From positions 214,260-278,259 of the forward strand of contig CALLQI010000017.1 of assembly GCA_938014885.1 (NCBI GenBank): 64,000 nucleotides of DNA, given 5' to 3'. Under the pieces are notes generated by a model. The model was not told where the DNA came from, made no database searches, and saw only the letters and a list, made by a program, of their open reading frames with translations. This document shows, piece by piece, positions 13,869 to 24,326 of the stretch. The stretch comes from an uncultured bacterium. GTDB taxonomy: Bacteria; Planctomycetota; UBA8742; UBA2392. The position numbers and the translations under genes are program-made. Positions within the stretch are counted from its first letter, which is position 1; every line of letters starts with the position of its first letter.

Positions 13869-16712
13869 TCAAGTCAGCGAGCGTTTGCGTTCTTCAATCC
13901 GGAAGGCTTCAAGCTGGTCGCCCTCTTTCACGTCTTCGTAACCCTTGACCTGGATGCCGCATTCGAAGCCTTCGCGCACTTCCGAGGCCTCATCCTTCTC
14001 ACGGCGCAGACTGCCGACCTGGCTTTCGTAAATCACGGCACCGTCGCGCACGAGGCGCAGCTTGCTGTCGCGCTTGATCACACCACGCGTCACCATACAG
14101 CCGGCCACACGGCCAACCTTGCTGACCTTGAACACCTGGCGCACTTCGGCTGTTCCTTCGTAAACCTCGACGCGTTCCGGGGCCAGCATGCCGCCCAGCG
14201 CGTCGCGGATTTCGTCGATCAGCTTGTAGATGATTTCGTAGGTGCGGATGTCCACGTGGTGGTTGTCCGCCAGTTCGCGGGCCTTGGCGTCCACACCGAC
14301 GTGGAAGCCGACCACGATGCCGCCCGACGCCTCGGCCAGGTGTACGTCGGTGGTGCTGATCTGACCAACTGCGCTCTGGATCACCTTCACGCGCACTTCC
14401 TGGTGCGTGAGCTTGCCCAGTTCCTGCTTGATCGTTTCGACGCTGCCCTGCATGTCGCACTTCAGCACGATCACGAGTTCCTTCACCTGCTGGCCGGCGC
14501 GGGCGCGCGACCACTCTTCCAGACTGAAGCCTCGGCTGCGCGCTAGCTCATTTTCCTGCTGCCGCACCATGCCGGCGATTTCAGCGGCCTTCTTGATGTC
14601 TTTCATGCCGTGGAAAAGGCTGCCGGCCTCAGGCATTTCGTCCAGACCCGCCACTTCCACGGGCACGCTGGGTGCGGCCTCACGGATCAGGTACAGGCCG
14701 GAACCTCGCGGCTCCTGCATCGCGCGGACGCGGCCGTAACCGTGTCCGGCAACAATCACATCGCCGACACGCAACGTGCCTTCACGGACCAGCATCGTGG
14801 CCACGATGCCGCGCCCCGAATGCCGGTGTGCTTCCAGTACAGTGCCCACAGCGGGCTTGTCGCCCACTGCCTTCAGTTCCAGCACGTCGGCCATGTCGTT
14901 GAGCGTATTCACCAGCTTGTCTACGCCCTCGCCGGTGATGCTGCTCAGCTCAATGATTTCGGTGTGGCCGCCCCAGTCCTGGCTCATGAGGTTGTGCGTG
15001 GCCAGCTGCTGGCGCACCTTCATGATGTTGGCGTCGTTCTTGTCGATCTTGGTGATCGCCACCACGATTTCGACTTCGGCCGCGCGGGCGTGTGCGATGG
15101 CTTCTTCGGTTTGCGGCATGACGCCGTCGTCGGCAGCCACCACGATTACCGCGATATCGGTAACGTTGGCACCACGGGCACGCATGGCCGTGAATGCTTC
15201 GTGGCCCGGGGTGTCGATGAATGTAACGCGCAGGCGCTTGGCTTCGCCGGTGGCGGCCAAGGCTTCGGTTTCCGGCGTGACGGGCTCGAACTTGCCGTCG
15301 CGCTGCAGCAGGTCCAGACGGAAGGCACCGATGTGCTGGGTGATGCCGCCCGACTCGCCGCTGACGCGGTCCAGGCGTGCAATCGCGTCCAGCAGGCTGG
15401 TTTTGCCGTGGTCGACGTGGCCCATGATGGTGACAACGGGCGCGCGCGGCACTTCGTGCCCTGCACTTTCATCGAACTGTTCCAGCTGTTCGGCGATAAG
15501 CGATTCAGCGTCTTTGGGTTCCTGGACGGTGATCTCGCGATCGAAGATGATCCCGATCTGTTCGACTACGTCCTTGCTGAGCGTATCGTTGATACGAAGC
15601 GGCGGCAGGCCTTCCTTGATCATGCGGGTCATGATCTCGGACGTCTTTACACCCATGGCTTCGCTAAGGCCGCGCAGGTTCACCGGCATCGCCACGGAAA
15701 CCGGCCCGGTGGGCATTTCCGGCGGCTTTTCCTCTACTTCTTCTTCGCGGCCGCCACGACGACGGCGTGATCCGCCGCGCGGGCGGTCATAACCCAACTG
15801 GCTGATTTCAAAGCGTTCGCGACGTGAGCGACCGGTGTTGGCCCCGCCGCTGCGATCCTGCCGGAACCGCTCAGGAATCACTTCGCGGGTTTCTTCGGTC
15901 ACGATGCGCGGCTTGCGGTCGCCCCGCTGGGCGGCAGCGCCTGAGGTTTCACGGCCCTTTTCACGGCTTGAAGTGTCGCGGCTTTCGCGCTGGACAACGG
16001 CCTTGTTGCCGGTGGGCGGCGCGGGCTTGTAGTCGCTTGCCGGGTCAACTTTCACTTCCGCGCGACGTTCTTCGACGGTGGTGAACTTCTGCTTCACCAT
16101 CGCTCGCAGCATGAATTCTTCGCTGGGGGTGAAGCCCTTGAAACCTTTCTTGCCGACTTCGATGCCCAGCCCACGGGCAATGCGCGTAACTTCGCGCGGG
16201 TCGGCCTTGAATTCGTTGCCGATCTTGAAGACCACGTCGAGCTTCTGTGCCCGTTGCACGGCGGCTTCGTCGATCCCTTCGGCAGACTCGACGGTGATGC
16301 CAAGGATCTGTCCCGTGAACTCAACGTACTGGGCCGGTACGCCAAGTCGGCCGGCGATGGCTTCCAGCCGCTGCCGTTCAAGGTCTTCGGCTTGCTGTTT
16401 GGCTTCGGCTTCTGCGGCGGCCGCGGCTGCTGTGGCGGCGTTGGCAGCGGCCTGGGCCGGGTCGGCAACCTCCACGGCCACGACAGGCTCAGGCAGCACG
16501 CCCAGCTTGGCGCGCACGCGGTTGGCGTCTTCGTCGGAAAGACGTGAGATAGCAAGCTTGACGTTCGGGATCCCGAGGTCGGCGCAGATCGACTTCAGGT
16601 CCTTCAATGAGATGTTCAATTCCTTGTAAAGCTGGTGCGCGGCAATGCCCTTCTCGGGCGCGCCTTCGGCACCTGCTTTGTCGGGGGCTGACTTGGCTGA
16701 TTCCACACTCAT
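13869..16712 (-). CDS. infB: Translation initiation factor IF-2
   Basis: IF-2 is the GTPase that places initiator tRNA on the 30S ribosome and promotes subunit joining. About 947 residues: an N-terminal IF2_N helix motif (AHQLYKELNISLKDLKSI), an Ala/Glu- and Arg/Gly-rich linker, a second small domain (VSVAMPVNLRGLSEAMGVK), then the GTP-binding domain starting near residue 430 with IMGHVDHGKTSLLDAI, DTPGHEAFTAMRARGA and ITKID, and the C-terminal domains II-IV. ATG 16712 begins MSVESAK; TTG 16721, three codons upstream, has the better-spaced GGAAGG and may be the true start. It is downstream of nusA as in most bacteria, but rbfA and truB do not follow. Confidence 0.97.
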   Translation of the reverse strand: MSVESAKSAPDKAGAEGAPEKGIAAHQLYKELNISLKDLKSICADLGIPNVKLAISRLSDEDANRVRAKLGVLPEPVVAVEVADPAQAAANAATAAAAAAEAEAKQQAEDLERQRLEAIAGRLGVPAQYVEFTGQILGITVESAEGIDEAAVQRAQKLDVVFKIGNEFKADPREVTRIARGLGIEVGKKGFKGFTPSEEFMLRAMVKQKFTTVEERRAEVKVDPASDYKPAPPTGNKAVVQRESRDTSSREKGRETSGAAAQRGDRKPRIVTEETREVIPERFRQDRSGGANTGRSRRERFEISQLGYDRPRGGSRRRRGGREEEVEEKPPEMPTGPVSVAMPVNLRGLSEAMGVKTSEIMTRMIKEGLPPLRINDTLSKDVVEQIGIIFDREITVQEPKDAESLIAEQLEQFDESAGHEVPRAPVVTIMGHVDHGKTSLLDAIARLDRVSGESGGITQHIGAFRLDLLQRDGKFEPVTPETEALAATGEAKRLRVTFIDTPGHEAFTAMRARGANVTDIAVIVVAADDGVMPQTEEAIAHARAAEVEIVVAITKIDKNDANIMKVRQQLATHNLMSQDWGGHTEIIELSSITGEGVDKLVNTLNDMADVLELKAVGDKPAVGTVLEAHRHSGRGIVATMLVREGTLRVGDVIVAGHGYGRVRAMQEPRGSGLYLIREAAPSVPVEVAGLDEMPEAGSLFHGMKDIKKAAEIAGMVRQQENELARSRGFSLEEWSRARAGQQVKELVIVLKCDMQGSVETIKQELGKLTHQEVRVKVIQSAVGQISTTDVHLAEASGGIVVGFHVGVDAKARELADNHHVDIRTYEIIYKLIDEIRDALGGMLAPERVEVYEGTAEVRQVFKVSKVGRVAGCMVTRGVIKRDSKLRLVRDGAVIYESQVGSLRREKDEASEVREGFECGIQVKGYEDVKEGDQLEAFRIEERKRSLT

Positions 16713-16878
16713 TCCGGGCAAAGGCCTTCCTTACTCTTGGTGCTGCACTCGGTTGCTGCACGTATAACACCGCACTTGCACTGCCTGACTCGTACGTCGC
16801 ACTTCAAACCACATCACAGCCGACTTCACCGCATAGCACCGCAGACCGCCGTTGTCGACCGTCGGGCAGTGCACGGCA

Positions 16879-18267
16879 TTACGTCGGGTTCGTCTTGCGC
16901 TCCATGACCGGTGCCTGCGCCGCGTACTCGGCTGCGCGGGCAAACGGATCCAGCGGGCCCGCTGGCGTGGCCGGCTTGGCACCGTCGGCCGGGGCTCCCG
17001 CCTCTTCCTCGTCCTCTTCCTGGTCCTGGCCGGGCTCGACAAACGTGTTGTCGGGGCGGCGCACCGCGCCTTCGGCGTGGACCACGTCGGTGATCTGTTC
17101 CGGCGGCTCGGGGTTCGTCTGCACGAACTGGATGATGTTCGCCGCGATATCGATGGTAATGCCCGGCACCTTCATCAGGGCTTCGGGGCCTGCGGCCAGG
17201 ATGTCCTGGAAGCTGTCGAAGCCGCTGTTGAACAGCGATTCCGCCAGCAACTCGTCCACGCCCAGGTTCTCGCGGAACTTCAGCAGAGTACGCTTGCGCC
17301 AGTCCTGTTCCTGCGTCACGGTCACAATGTCCAGGTCCCACTTGCACAGGCGGGCCGCGAGGCGCACGTTCTGGCCGCGCTTGCCGATGCTCAGGCTCAA
17401 CTGGTCATCCGGCACCACCACGCGGGCGCGACGGTTGTCGTAGTCCAGCGTGATGCTGTCAACGCGCGCCGGCTTCAGCGCGTTGGTGATCAGGATTTCC
17501 GCCGATTCATTCCAGCGGATAATGTCGATCTTTTCGTTGTTCAACTCGTCGATGATACCCTTGATACGGCTGCCGCGCACACCCACGCAGGCACCCACGG
17601 CATCAACTTTGGCGTCGTAGCTTGCGACGGCGACCTTGCTGCGGAAGCCTGGCTCGCGGACGATGGCCTTGATTTCGATGATGCGTTCGGCCACTTCAGG
17701 CACCTCAAGCTCGAACAGCTTCTTCACGAACTCGGGGTGCGTGCGGCTGAGGATAATCTTGACCTTCTGGCCCTGCTTGCGCACGTCCAGGATCAGCCCG
17801 CGTACGCGTTCGCCGATGTTGTAGCTTTCGGTCGGGACTTGCTCTTTGCGCGGGTAAAAAGCCTCGGCGTCGCCCAGGTTCACGACATAGTTGGGGCCTT
17901 CCGTGCGCTGGATAGTGCCGCTGCGGATTTCGCGCTTCAGCTTGATGTACTTTTCGTAAATGTTGTCGCGTTCGGCTTCGCGGTTCTTCTGCACGAAGAT
18001 CTGCTTGAAGGTCTGCGCGGCGATGCGGCCCATGTCGGCGAGTTCAACGGGCGTCGTGACGCCGTCGAAGTCGGTTTCTTCGGCCGTGATGCTGCCGTTG
18101 TTCTTGTCCACGTGCACGACCAGCGTGTCGGGGTATTCCACACGCTTGCGCAGGGCGACGATCATGGCCTGCTCAATGGCGGCCAGAACTTCGTCCTTTT
18201 CGATGCCCTTTTCGCGGGCGATCATTTCCACGAACCGCAGCATTTCAACGCCGTTTACACCGCTCAT
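16879..18267 (-). CDS. nusA: Transcription termination/antitermination factor NusA
   Basis: NusA binds RNA polymerase and nascent RNA and modulates pausing, termination and antitermination. The 462 residues contain the N-terminal polymerase-binding domain (to about 130), an S1 domain (GERVRGLILDVRKQGQKVKI), two KH domains (CVGVRGSRIKGIIDEL; SIGKRGQNVRLAARL), one helix-hairpin-helix region (DSFQDILAAGPEALMKVPG) and a Glu/Pro-rich tail. The ATG has GAGGACAGG just upstream. No rimP is found upstream, where it normally sits. It leads into infB after a 166-bp gap, longer than usual. Confidence 0.97.
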   Translation of the reverse strand: MSGVNGVEMLRFVEMIAREKGIEKDEVLAAIEQAMIVALRKRVEYPDTLVVHVDKNNGSITAEETDFDGVTTPVELADMGRIAAQTFKQIFVQKNREAERDNIYEKYIKLKREIRSGTIQRTEGPNYVVNLGDAEAFYPRKEQVPTESYNIGERVRGLILDVRKQGQKVKIILSRTHPEFVKKLFELEVPEVAERIIEIKAIVREPGFRSKVAVASYDAKVDAVGACVGVRGSRIKGIIDELNNEKIDIIRWNESAEILITNALKPARVDSITLDYDNRRARVVVPDDQLSLSIGKRGQNVRLAARLCKWDLDIVTVTQEQDWRKRTLLKFRENLGVDELLAESLFNSGFDSFQDILAAGPEALMKVPGITIDIAANIIQFVQTNPEPPEQITDVVHAEGAVRRPDNTFVEPGQDQEEDEEEAGAPADGAKPATPAGPLDPFARAAEYAAQAPVMERKTNPT

Positions 18268-18438
18268 TGCCTGTCCTCGTCTATCCGCGTCTGTGACCTT
18301 TACCGGCTATCGAACAAACCCCAAACAAAAAGGAGCCAGCCCTAAAGCCGCTCCGGTGCAAGTGCTTCCGAAAACGTTGGGCCGTAGTTTATGGAAACAG
18401 TCCCCCGCCGCAAGGGGAAGTCACGCCCGCGACGCAGC

Positions 18439-18870
18439 TTAGCGAACGGGATGCGCCTGCTGTGTGGCCGGGCATTCGGCTTCAGCGGGCTCGGCTTCTG
18501 CCGGCTCGTCTAGTTCAGCGCCACGATTCGTGCAGCTTTCCCAGATCAGCTCGCCCAACAGGTAGAAGCTGTAGCCGAAGTAGTAGATCAGGTAGACGAA
18601 GAACAACACGACATACGTCCACGCCTCAGAGTTGCCAAGCACGGCCATCGGATCATGACCAGCGGCCTCGCGGCTGACGCTGCGCAGGCCAACGCTGCTG
18701 GCGGGCACGGCGCGGACGGTGCCGTCGGCTTCGGTGAGGTAGACGACGCGATCAGAGGGCAGTCCGGCCGCAAGGGCAGGCATCTGCGGCAATGAGCCGC
18801 AGGCAGGCAAAAGGGAAAGCAGTAAACAGGCAAGCAGCGCGGGCAGGACACGCGACAGGCGAAGTTGCAT
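18439..18870 (-). CDS. Putative lipoprotein with one internal membrane helix
   Basis: 143 residues, family not recognised. The N-terminus is a lipoprotein signal peptide (ALLACLLLSLLPACGS; modified Cys at about residue 24). A second hydrophobic stretch (WTYVVLFFVYLIYYFGYSFYLL) lies at about 84-107, and the tail is Glu/Ala/Pro-rich. It contains LTEADGTVRAVPASSV in between. It precedes nusA on the same strand with a 171-bp gap, so common regulation is possible but not shown. Codon use fits the neighbours. Confidence 0.65.
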   Translation of the reverse strand: MQLRLSRVLPALLACLLLSLLPACGSLPQMPALAAGLPSDRVVYLTEADGTVRAVPASSVGLRSVSREAAGHDPMAVLGNSEAWTYVVLFFVYLIYYFGYSFYLLGELIWESCTNRGAELDEPAEAEPAEAECPATQQAHPVR

Positions 18871-18972
18871 GACCGGTTCTCGTCAGGGGACTGACGCGGG
18901 GTCTTGGCCATGGACAATTGCAGCAGCGAAACCGGCCGATGCCAGCGAATTTCTGCTGATCTCGCGGCAGCC

Positions 18973-20286
18973 CTAAGTCAGCAGGGCCGTTACTACCCCC
19001 ACCACGGCGGCGGGCACCAACACCGCCACCACGAGCAAACCCACCTTCCGGCCGCCGAGCACCCACGCGATCCCGGCCTTGGTTACGGTGTTGCTCAACG
19101 CCGCGATGCTGATGGCCAGTGTGGCCGTGTGCGAGTCGATGACAGCATTGGCGTACATGCGCGTCACGGAAATCGTGATCGCGTCCACGTCGGTAAGCCC
19201 GGCCAGCAACGCGGATACGAACAAGCCCGACTCACCGGCGTAGTGGTATGCGGCCGCAGAAACGAAGCGGATGACGGCAAAGGCCACACCCAGCTTCAAG
19301 GCCTGCTTCATCGAGAACGGGTTCACAAGCTGAGGCTCAGACTCGCGCTCTTTGTTCAACGTCCGGGTCTCGCCCCGCTTGCCCGCTAGCCGCCAGATCA
19401 CGGCGCCGCCGATCAGCCCCACCACCAGCATGGAGCCCAGCACCGGCAACGTGTGAATCAGCAGTGGTGTGTGCATTGCGGCCACTTCCACCATCAACCT
19501 CGGGAACATGATGGTTGACGCAATCACGATCGCCAGCGCGCACGCACGCGCCAGCTCAGGCTGTTCCTTGGCGCGGCCCGAGAAAGTCAGGGTTACCGCA
19601 GTACTCGAGGCCAACCCGCCGAACAGCGCCGTCAGCGCGATGCCGCGCCGGGCCCCCATGATCCGCGAGGCCACGTAGCCGAAGAATGAAATCCCCGCGA
19701 TCAACACCACCACCACGCCGATCTTGAACGGGTTGAGCGAATCAAACATGTCGTAAGTCTGGTCCGGCAGCAGCGGCAGGGCCACGGCCGCCAGCAGCAT
19801 GAAGCGGACGGTCGCGTACAGGTCTTCCGCGCTGACCTTCTGGGCAATGTTGTGCAGCGGCTCACGAAGCGCCAGTGCGGCCATCACCACGGCAGCCAGG
19901 CCTGCACACACGGTCAGGCGCTCGTAGAAACCAAGCGGCAACTGGTGCAGGAAGGGGATGGTGCCAATGGCGCACACCAGCAGGGCCGCGACTTCGCTGG
20001 TCAGGCCAAGGCGGGGCTGTTCCGGTGTGCGAGGCTGCTTCACGTAGGCCGCCAGCAGCAGCGTCAGCACGGCCGCAAACGGCACCAGCAACGCCGCCGG
20101 CCCGATGGCCAGCGAAAGCAGTCCGCCAACACCGCCCAGCAGGCCGATCAGCGGGAAGGTGCGGATGCCGCCGAAGCTGGCCTTGCCGTCAAGCTTGGAG
20201 CGGCGCTCGCGTTCGGCCCCCACCAGCGCGCCCACGGCAATGGACATTCCAAGGCCGAGCGCGATCTGCTGTGCGTCCATGGTCAT
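18973..20286 (-). CDS. MgtC/SapB-type membrane protein with DUF4010 domain
   Basis: 437 residues and about twelve hydrophobic helices, so an inner-membrane protein. The first ~130 residues are MgtC-like, with GALVGAERERRSK and GGIRTFPLIGLLGG (the conserved Glu-Arg and Arg-Thr of that family). The C-terminal ~220 residues match DUF4010 (SSTAVTLTFSGRAKEQ; LAGLTDVDAITISVTRM). Such fused proteins are common and of unknown transport function; the Asp-Val-Asp in the last domain suggests ion handling. ATG 20286 is followed by a second ATG at 20280. It is divergent from purF, 107 bp apart. Confidence 0.85.
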   Translation of the reverse strand: MTMDAQQIALGLGMSIAVGALVGAERERRSKLDGKASFGGIRTFPLIGLLGGVGGLLSLAIGPAALLVPFAAVLTLLLAAYVKQPRTPEQPRLGLTSEVAALLVCAIGTIPFLHQLPLGFYERLTVCAGLAAVVMAALALREPLHNIAQKVSAEDLYATVRFMLLAAVALPLLPDQTYDMFDSLNPFKIGVVVVLIAGISFFGYVASRIMGARRGIALTALFGGLASSTAVTLTFSGRAKEQPELARACALAIVIASTIMFPRLMVEVAAMHTPLLIHTLPVLGSMLVVGLIGGAVIWRLAGKRGETRTLNKERESEPQLVNPFSMKQALKLGVAFAVIRFVSAAAYHYAGESGLFVSALLAGLTDVDAITISVTRMYANAVIDSHTATLAISIAALSNTVTKAGIAWVLGGRKVGLLVVAVLVPAAVVGVVTALLT

Positions 20287-20393
20287 ACAGGCGTTATACC
20301 GAGGCAGGCACCGCTCGCGAAGGCCACCTTGGCCACCACGGATTCCGCCACGCGTTTGCGGTGTTATAACGGGCTCTTACAAGTGAGGCCGCC

Positions 20394-21803
<1,410 letters not shown>

Positions 21804-21854
21804 CCCAAAGTCGCCCACCAACTTACCCCCAGCGCGCACTTCACGTGTTGTCAT

Positions 21855-21877
21855 GCAGCGCGGGCTAGTTCGGGCCG
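21855..21877 (+). repeat. 23-bp direct repeat, left flank of the Imm1 gene
   Basis: GCAGC-gc-GGGCTAGTTCGGGCCG. The same word with three differences lies at 22552-22574. The two copies bracket a lower-GC segment of about 0.7 kb holding only the Imm1 gene, between purF and the next core gene. Confidence 0.65.
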
Positions 21878-21954
21878 CAGTCCTGGCTGTCTGGTCGACT
21901 TGGACTGTCTGCACTCACAATCGTTGCGCCGCAAGGAATGCACGGGAGCAGCAG

Positions 21955-22353
21955 ATGAGTGACCGAACACTTTACGGCGACAGCTGGCGTGGTGTGGCGA
22001 ACGATGAGTGGCGCGTGAGCCAACCAACTTGGGACGATGTTGAAAGCGCTCTCACTCGACTTGACGCGAGAACACACACCTTGGTGACGATCCAAGGCCC
22101 GGTAGAACAGCATCTAACTGTCGGCGGCGGGGCAGGGCGCTACGTGGTTTGCGCCACGTTTGACAACAGCGAGTTCTGGAACCTTTTAGGGGGACGTAGT
22201 GATGGCGAACCAGAGCTCTTGAACGCCGGTGGTCAAGAAGGAGAGTATCCCCAAGCCCAGATTGTCACGCATGGGCAAGCCCGCGAGGCGGCTCGCGCGT
22301 TCTTTCTACAACTTCAGCTGGAACCAAGTCTGAACTGGGTGCGACAGCCGTAG
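21955..22353 (+). CDS. Imm1-family immunity protein (orphan)
   Basis: 132 residues, cytoplasmic. The pattern fits Imm1: a W-x-W start region (SQPTWDDVESALTRLDA), LTVGGGAGRYVVCATF, a FWNLLGG segment, then NAGGQEGEYPQAQIV and REAARAFFLQLQ, ending in NWVRQP. Imm1 proteins protect against polymorphic toxins of the contact-dependent or type VI classes. No toxin lies nearby. ATG 21955 has GGGAG with about six bases spacing. Local GC is lower (32 of 60 in 22021-22080, hand-counted) than in purF. Flanking 23-bp repeats suggest acquisition as a unit. Confidence 0.8.
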   Translation: MSDRTLYGDSWRGVANDEWRVSQPTWDDVESALTRLDARTHTLVTIQGPVEQHLTVGGGAGRYVVCATFDNSEFWNLLGGRSDGEPELLNAGGQEGEYPQAQIVTHGQAREAARAFFLQLQLEPSLNWVRQP

Positions 22354-22551
22354 AGTCAGGGAGAGCGTAACCTATCCACCGGTCTTGGCGTCGCCCAAGT
22401 ACGACCGCGGGGGCCGCCAAACCGCACAGACAGCCCCGCACCGCCCGCGACTTCGGCCCTCACGGCCTGTTCGAGTGCGAAAACTACAGCACCGATGACA
22501 CCTTGATCGGTGTTTCCACAGACGGCTGCGTTTGCGGATAGCAACTTCGCG

Positions 22552-22574
22552 GCAGCAAGGGCTTGTTCGGGCCG
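22552..22574 (+). repeat. 23-bp direct repeat, right flank of the Imm1 gene
   Basis: GCAGC-aa-GGGCTTGTTCGGGCCG, 20 of 23 positions identical to 21855-21877. It ends 51 bp before the start of the next gene. Confidence 0.65.
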
Positions 22575-22625
22575 TGCGTGTGGTTGGGACGTTAGTATGG
22601 TACTTGGGTCCTTTGAGGGTTTGCG

Positions 22626-24314
22626 ATGGCGCGCATCAACTTCTGCATCGTGTGTGCTGCTTTGGCGGCGCTTTGTGCCATGCTTTTGCTGACCGATGGC
22701 CCCTCGGCGCAGGATGTGCCCAAGTCGCATGAAGCTTCCTTTGGCGATGGTGAGCTGGTTGGTGTGGTCTCGGGCAAGGTCCGCATGCTGGGCGCCGAAA
22801 CTCCGGTCGCTGACTTTAAGCTGCTGCTTACGGCCAAGGACGCCAAGAACAACGTTACCAACGCCGCCGTCTTCACGGACAAAGAAGGCAGCTACCGCGT
22901 TACCCTGAAAGCCAAGCTCACCTATCTGCGTCTGGCAGCCTTTGGCGAATACGTCGTGCCCGATGGCTGGGCCTCCGTGCCGTTGCATAACTTCAAGTTT
23001 GACAACGCTGACAAGGCCGAGTCGTGGGACGTCCGCGTGCGGCCGCTGCGCGATGTGCGCGTTTCCGGTCGCCTCAAGATTGCTGACAGCACACTCGTTC
23101 CTGGCCGCGCGCAGGTTGCGTTTGCGCCGCTGGATGTGGCGCAAGACGGCACCACGCGCATGTTTGACGCGCCATTCACCTACTGGTCTGACGACCAGGG
23201 CGGCTTTGTGGCCACGCTGCCCACGGGCTATTACGAGGTGTGGTCGCATTACGCCGACCGCGCCGGCAGTGAGTGGATCGGCTATGTGGGCATGCTGGGC
23301 AAGGTGGAAGTCTTCGACGACCGTTCACTCGAACTCACGCTTGAGCGCGGGCCGATGGTGCAGGGCAAAGTGATCGACGCGCGCACCGGCAAAGGCATTG
23401 CCGCGCGCATTGACCTGCACACGAACGCCTACATGCGCCAGATGCACTTGAGCTCATCCGACGGGCAGATCCCCATGGACTACGGCCCCGATGGCGAAGA
23501 GATCATCTGGCCGATCGGCGACTTCAAGTTCCAGGCCTACCAGGTTGACCCCCGCAACGTAACCGTCGTGATCCGCCCCTCCGGCAGCGAGCGCGACCTG
23601 CGCGTGATACCCGACGTGGACCTGACCAAGGCCACCCAGCCACTTGAATGGAAGCTTTACACCGAAGACATGAACACCGTCGAAGTCACCCTGACCACCC
23701 ATGAGGCCGACCTGCCGATCTTCAACGTGGACGTCCGCCTGACGCCGTCGAAGCTGAATGTGCCCGCGCACATCCAGTCGAACTTCACGGCCGCCGGAAG
23801 CACTGACGCCAAGGGCCAGGTTGCTTTCCGCGGGCTGGCCGACGGCGAGTATGAGGCCTACGCACTGATGGGTGAGGCGCTGTTGGGAACCGTCACGCTG
23901 ACCAAAGCCAAGCAGCAGGCATTTCAACTGAAGTTCAAAATGCCGTTCGCCCACGGGCAGGTGAAAACCGAAGCCGGCGATGTGTGCAAGAACATGATGG
24001 CGTTCATCTGGATCAGCTACGAAGACGGGCGCGAGTACGGTCCGCTGATCCACGACGCGTTCAAGAACAGTGAAACCCTGCGCGAACGCGGCACGTACCT
24101 GGTGCCGCTGTCTGTTCCGGGGGTCAAGAAGGTCAAATTCCGCGTGGTGTTCGGCGCGTTCGAAAACGGCCGCGCGTTCCGCGATGACGAATGGCTGAAG
24201 CTGAAAGACTTTCCGCTGGCGACTGAGCCCGTCACCTTTGACGTAGAAATCGAAAAGCTGCCAGTGTTCAAAAACGAACTGACACTTAAGGCCAACCCCG
24301 AGTACACGAAGTAG
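22626..24314 (+). CDS. Secreted protein with carboxypeptidase-regulatory-like domains
   Basis: 562 residues with a clear signal peptide (INFCIVCAALAALCAMLLLT, cleavage near SAQ). The mature part is beta-rich and appears to hold three or four Ig/transthyretin-like modules of the carboxypeptidase-regulatory type: GVVSGKVRML...TDKEGSYRVTL, DVRVSGRLKIAD...DDQGGFVATLPTGYYEV, GKVIDARTGKGIAARIDL, and DAKGQVAFRGLADGEYEAYA. Such domains mediate adhesion or structural roles outside the cell. No catalytic motif is seen. It converges on the CAP-domain gene with a 12-bp gap. Confidence 0.75.
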   Translation: MARINFCIVCAALAALCAMLLLTDGPSAQDVPKSHEASFGDGELVGVVSGKVRMLGAETPVADFKLLLTAKDAKNNVTNAAVFTDKEGSYRVTLKAKLTYLRLAAFGEYVVPDGWASVPLHNFKFDNADKAESWDVRVRPLRDVRVSGRLKIADSTLVPGRAQVAFAPLDVAQDGTTRMFDAPFTYWSDDQGGFVATLPTGYYEVWSHYADRAGSEWIGYVGMLGKVEVFDDRSLELTLERGPMVQGKVIDARTGKGIAARIDLHTNAYMRQMHLSSSDGQIPMDYGPDGEEIIWPIGDFKFQAYQVDPRNVTVVIRPSGSERDLRVIPDVDLTKATQPLEWKLYTEDMNTVEVTLTTHEADLPIFNVDVRLTPSKLNVPAHIQSNFTAAGSTDAKGQVAFRGLADGEYEAYALMGEALLGTVTLTKAKQQAFQLKFKMPFAHGQVKTEAGDVCKNMMAFIWISYEDGREYGPLIHDAFKNSETLRERGTYLVPLSVPGVKKVKFRVVFGAFENGRAFRDDEWLKLKDFPLATEPVTFDVEIEKLPVFKNELTLKANPEYTK

Positions 24315-24326
24315 GCACGGAAAGTG

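Noticed and set aside
16852..18345. Plus-strand frame of about 500 codons opposite nusA
   Set aside because: nusA is unambiguous on the minus strand; the other frame has no recognisable domain.
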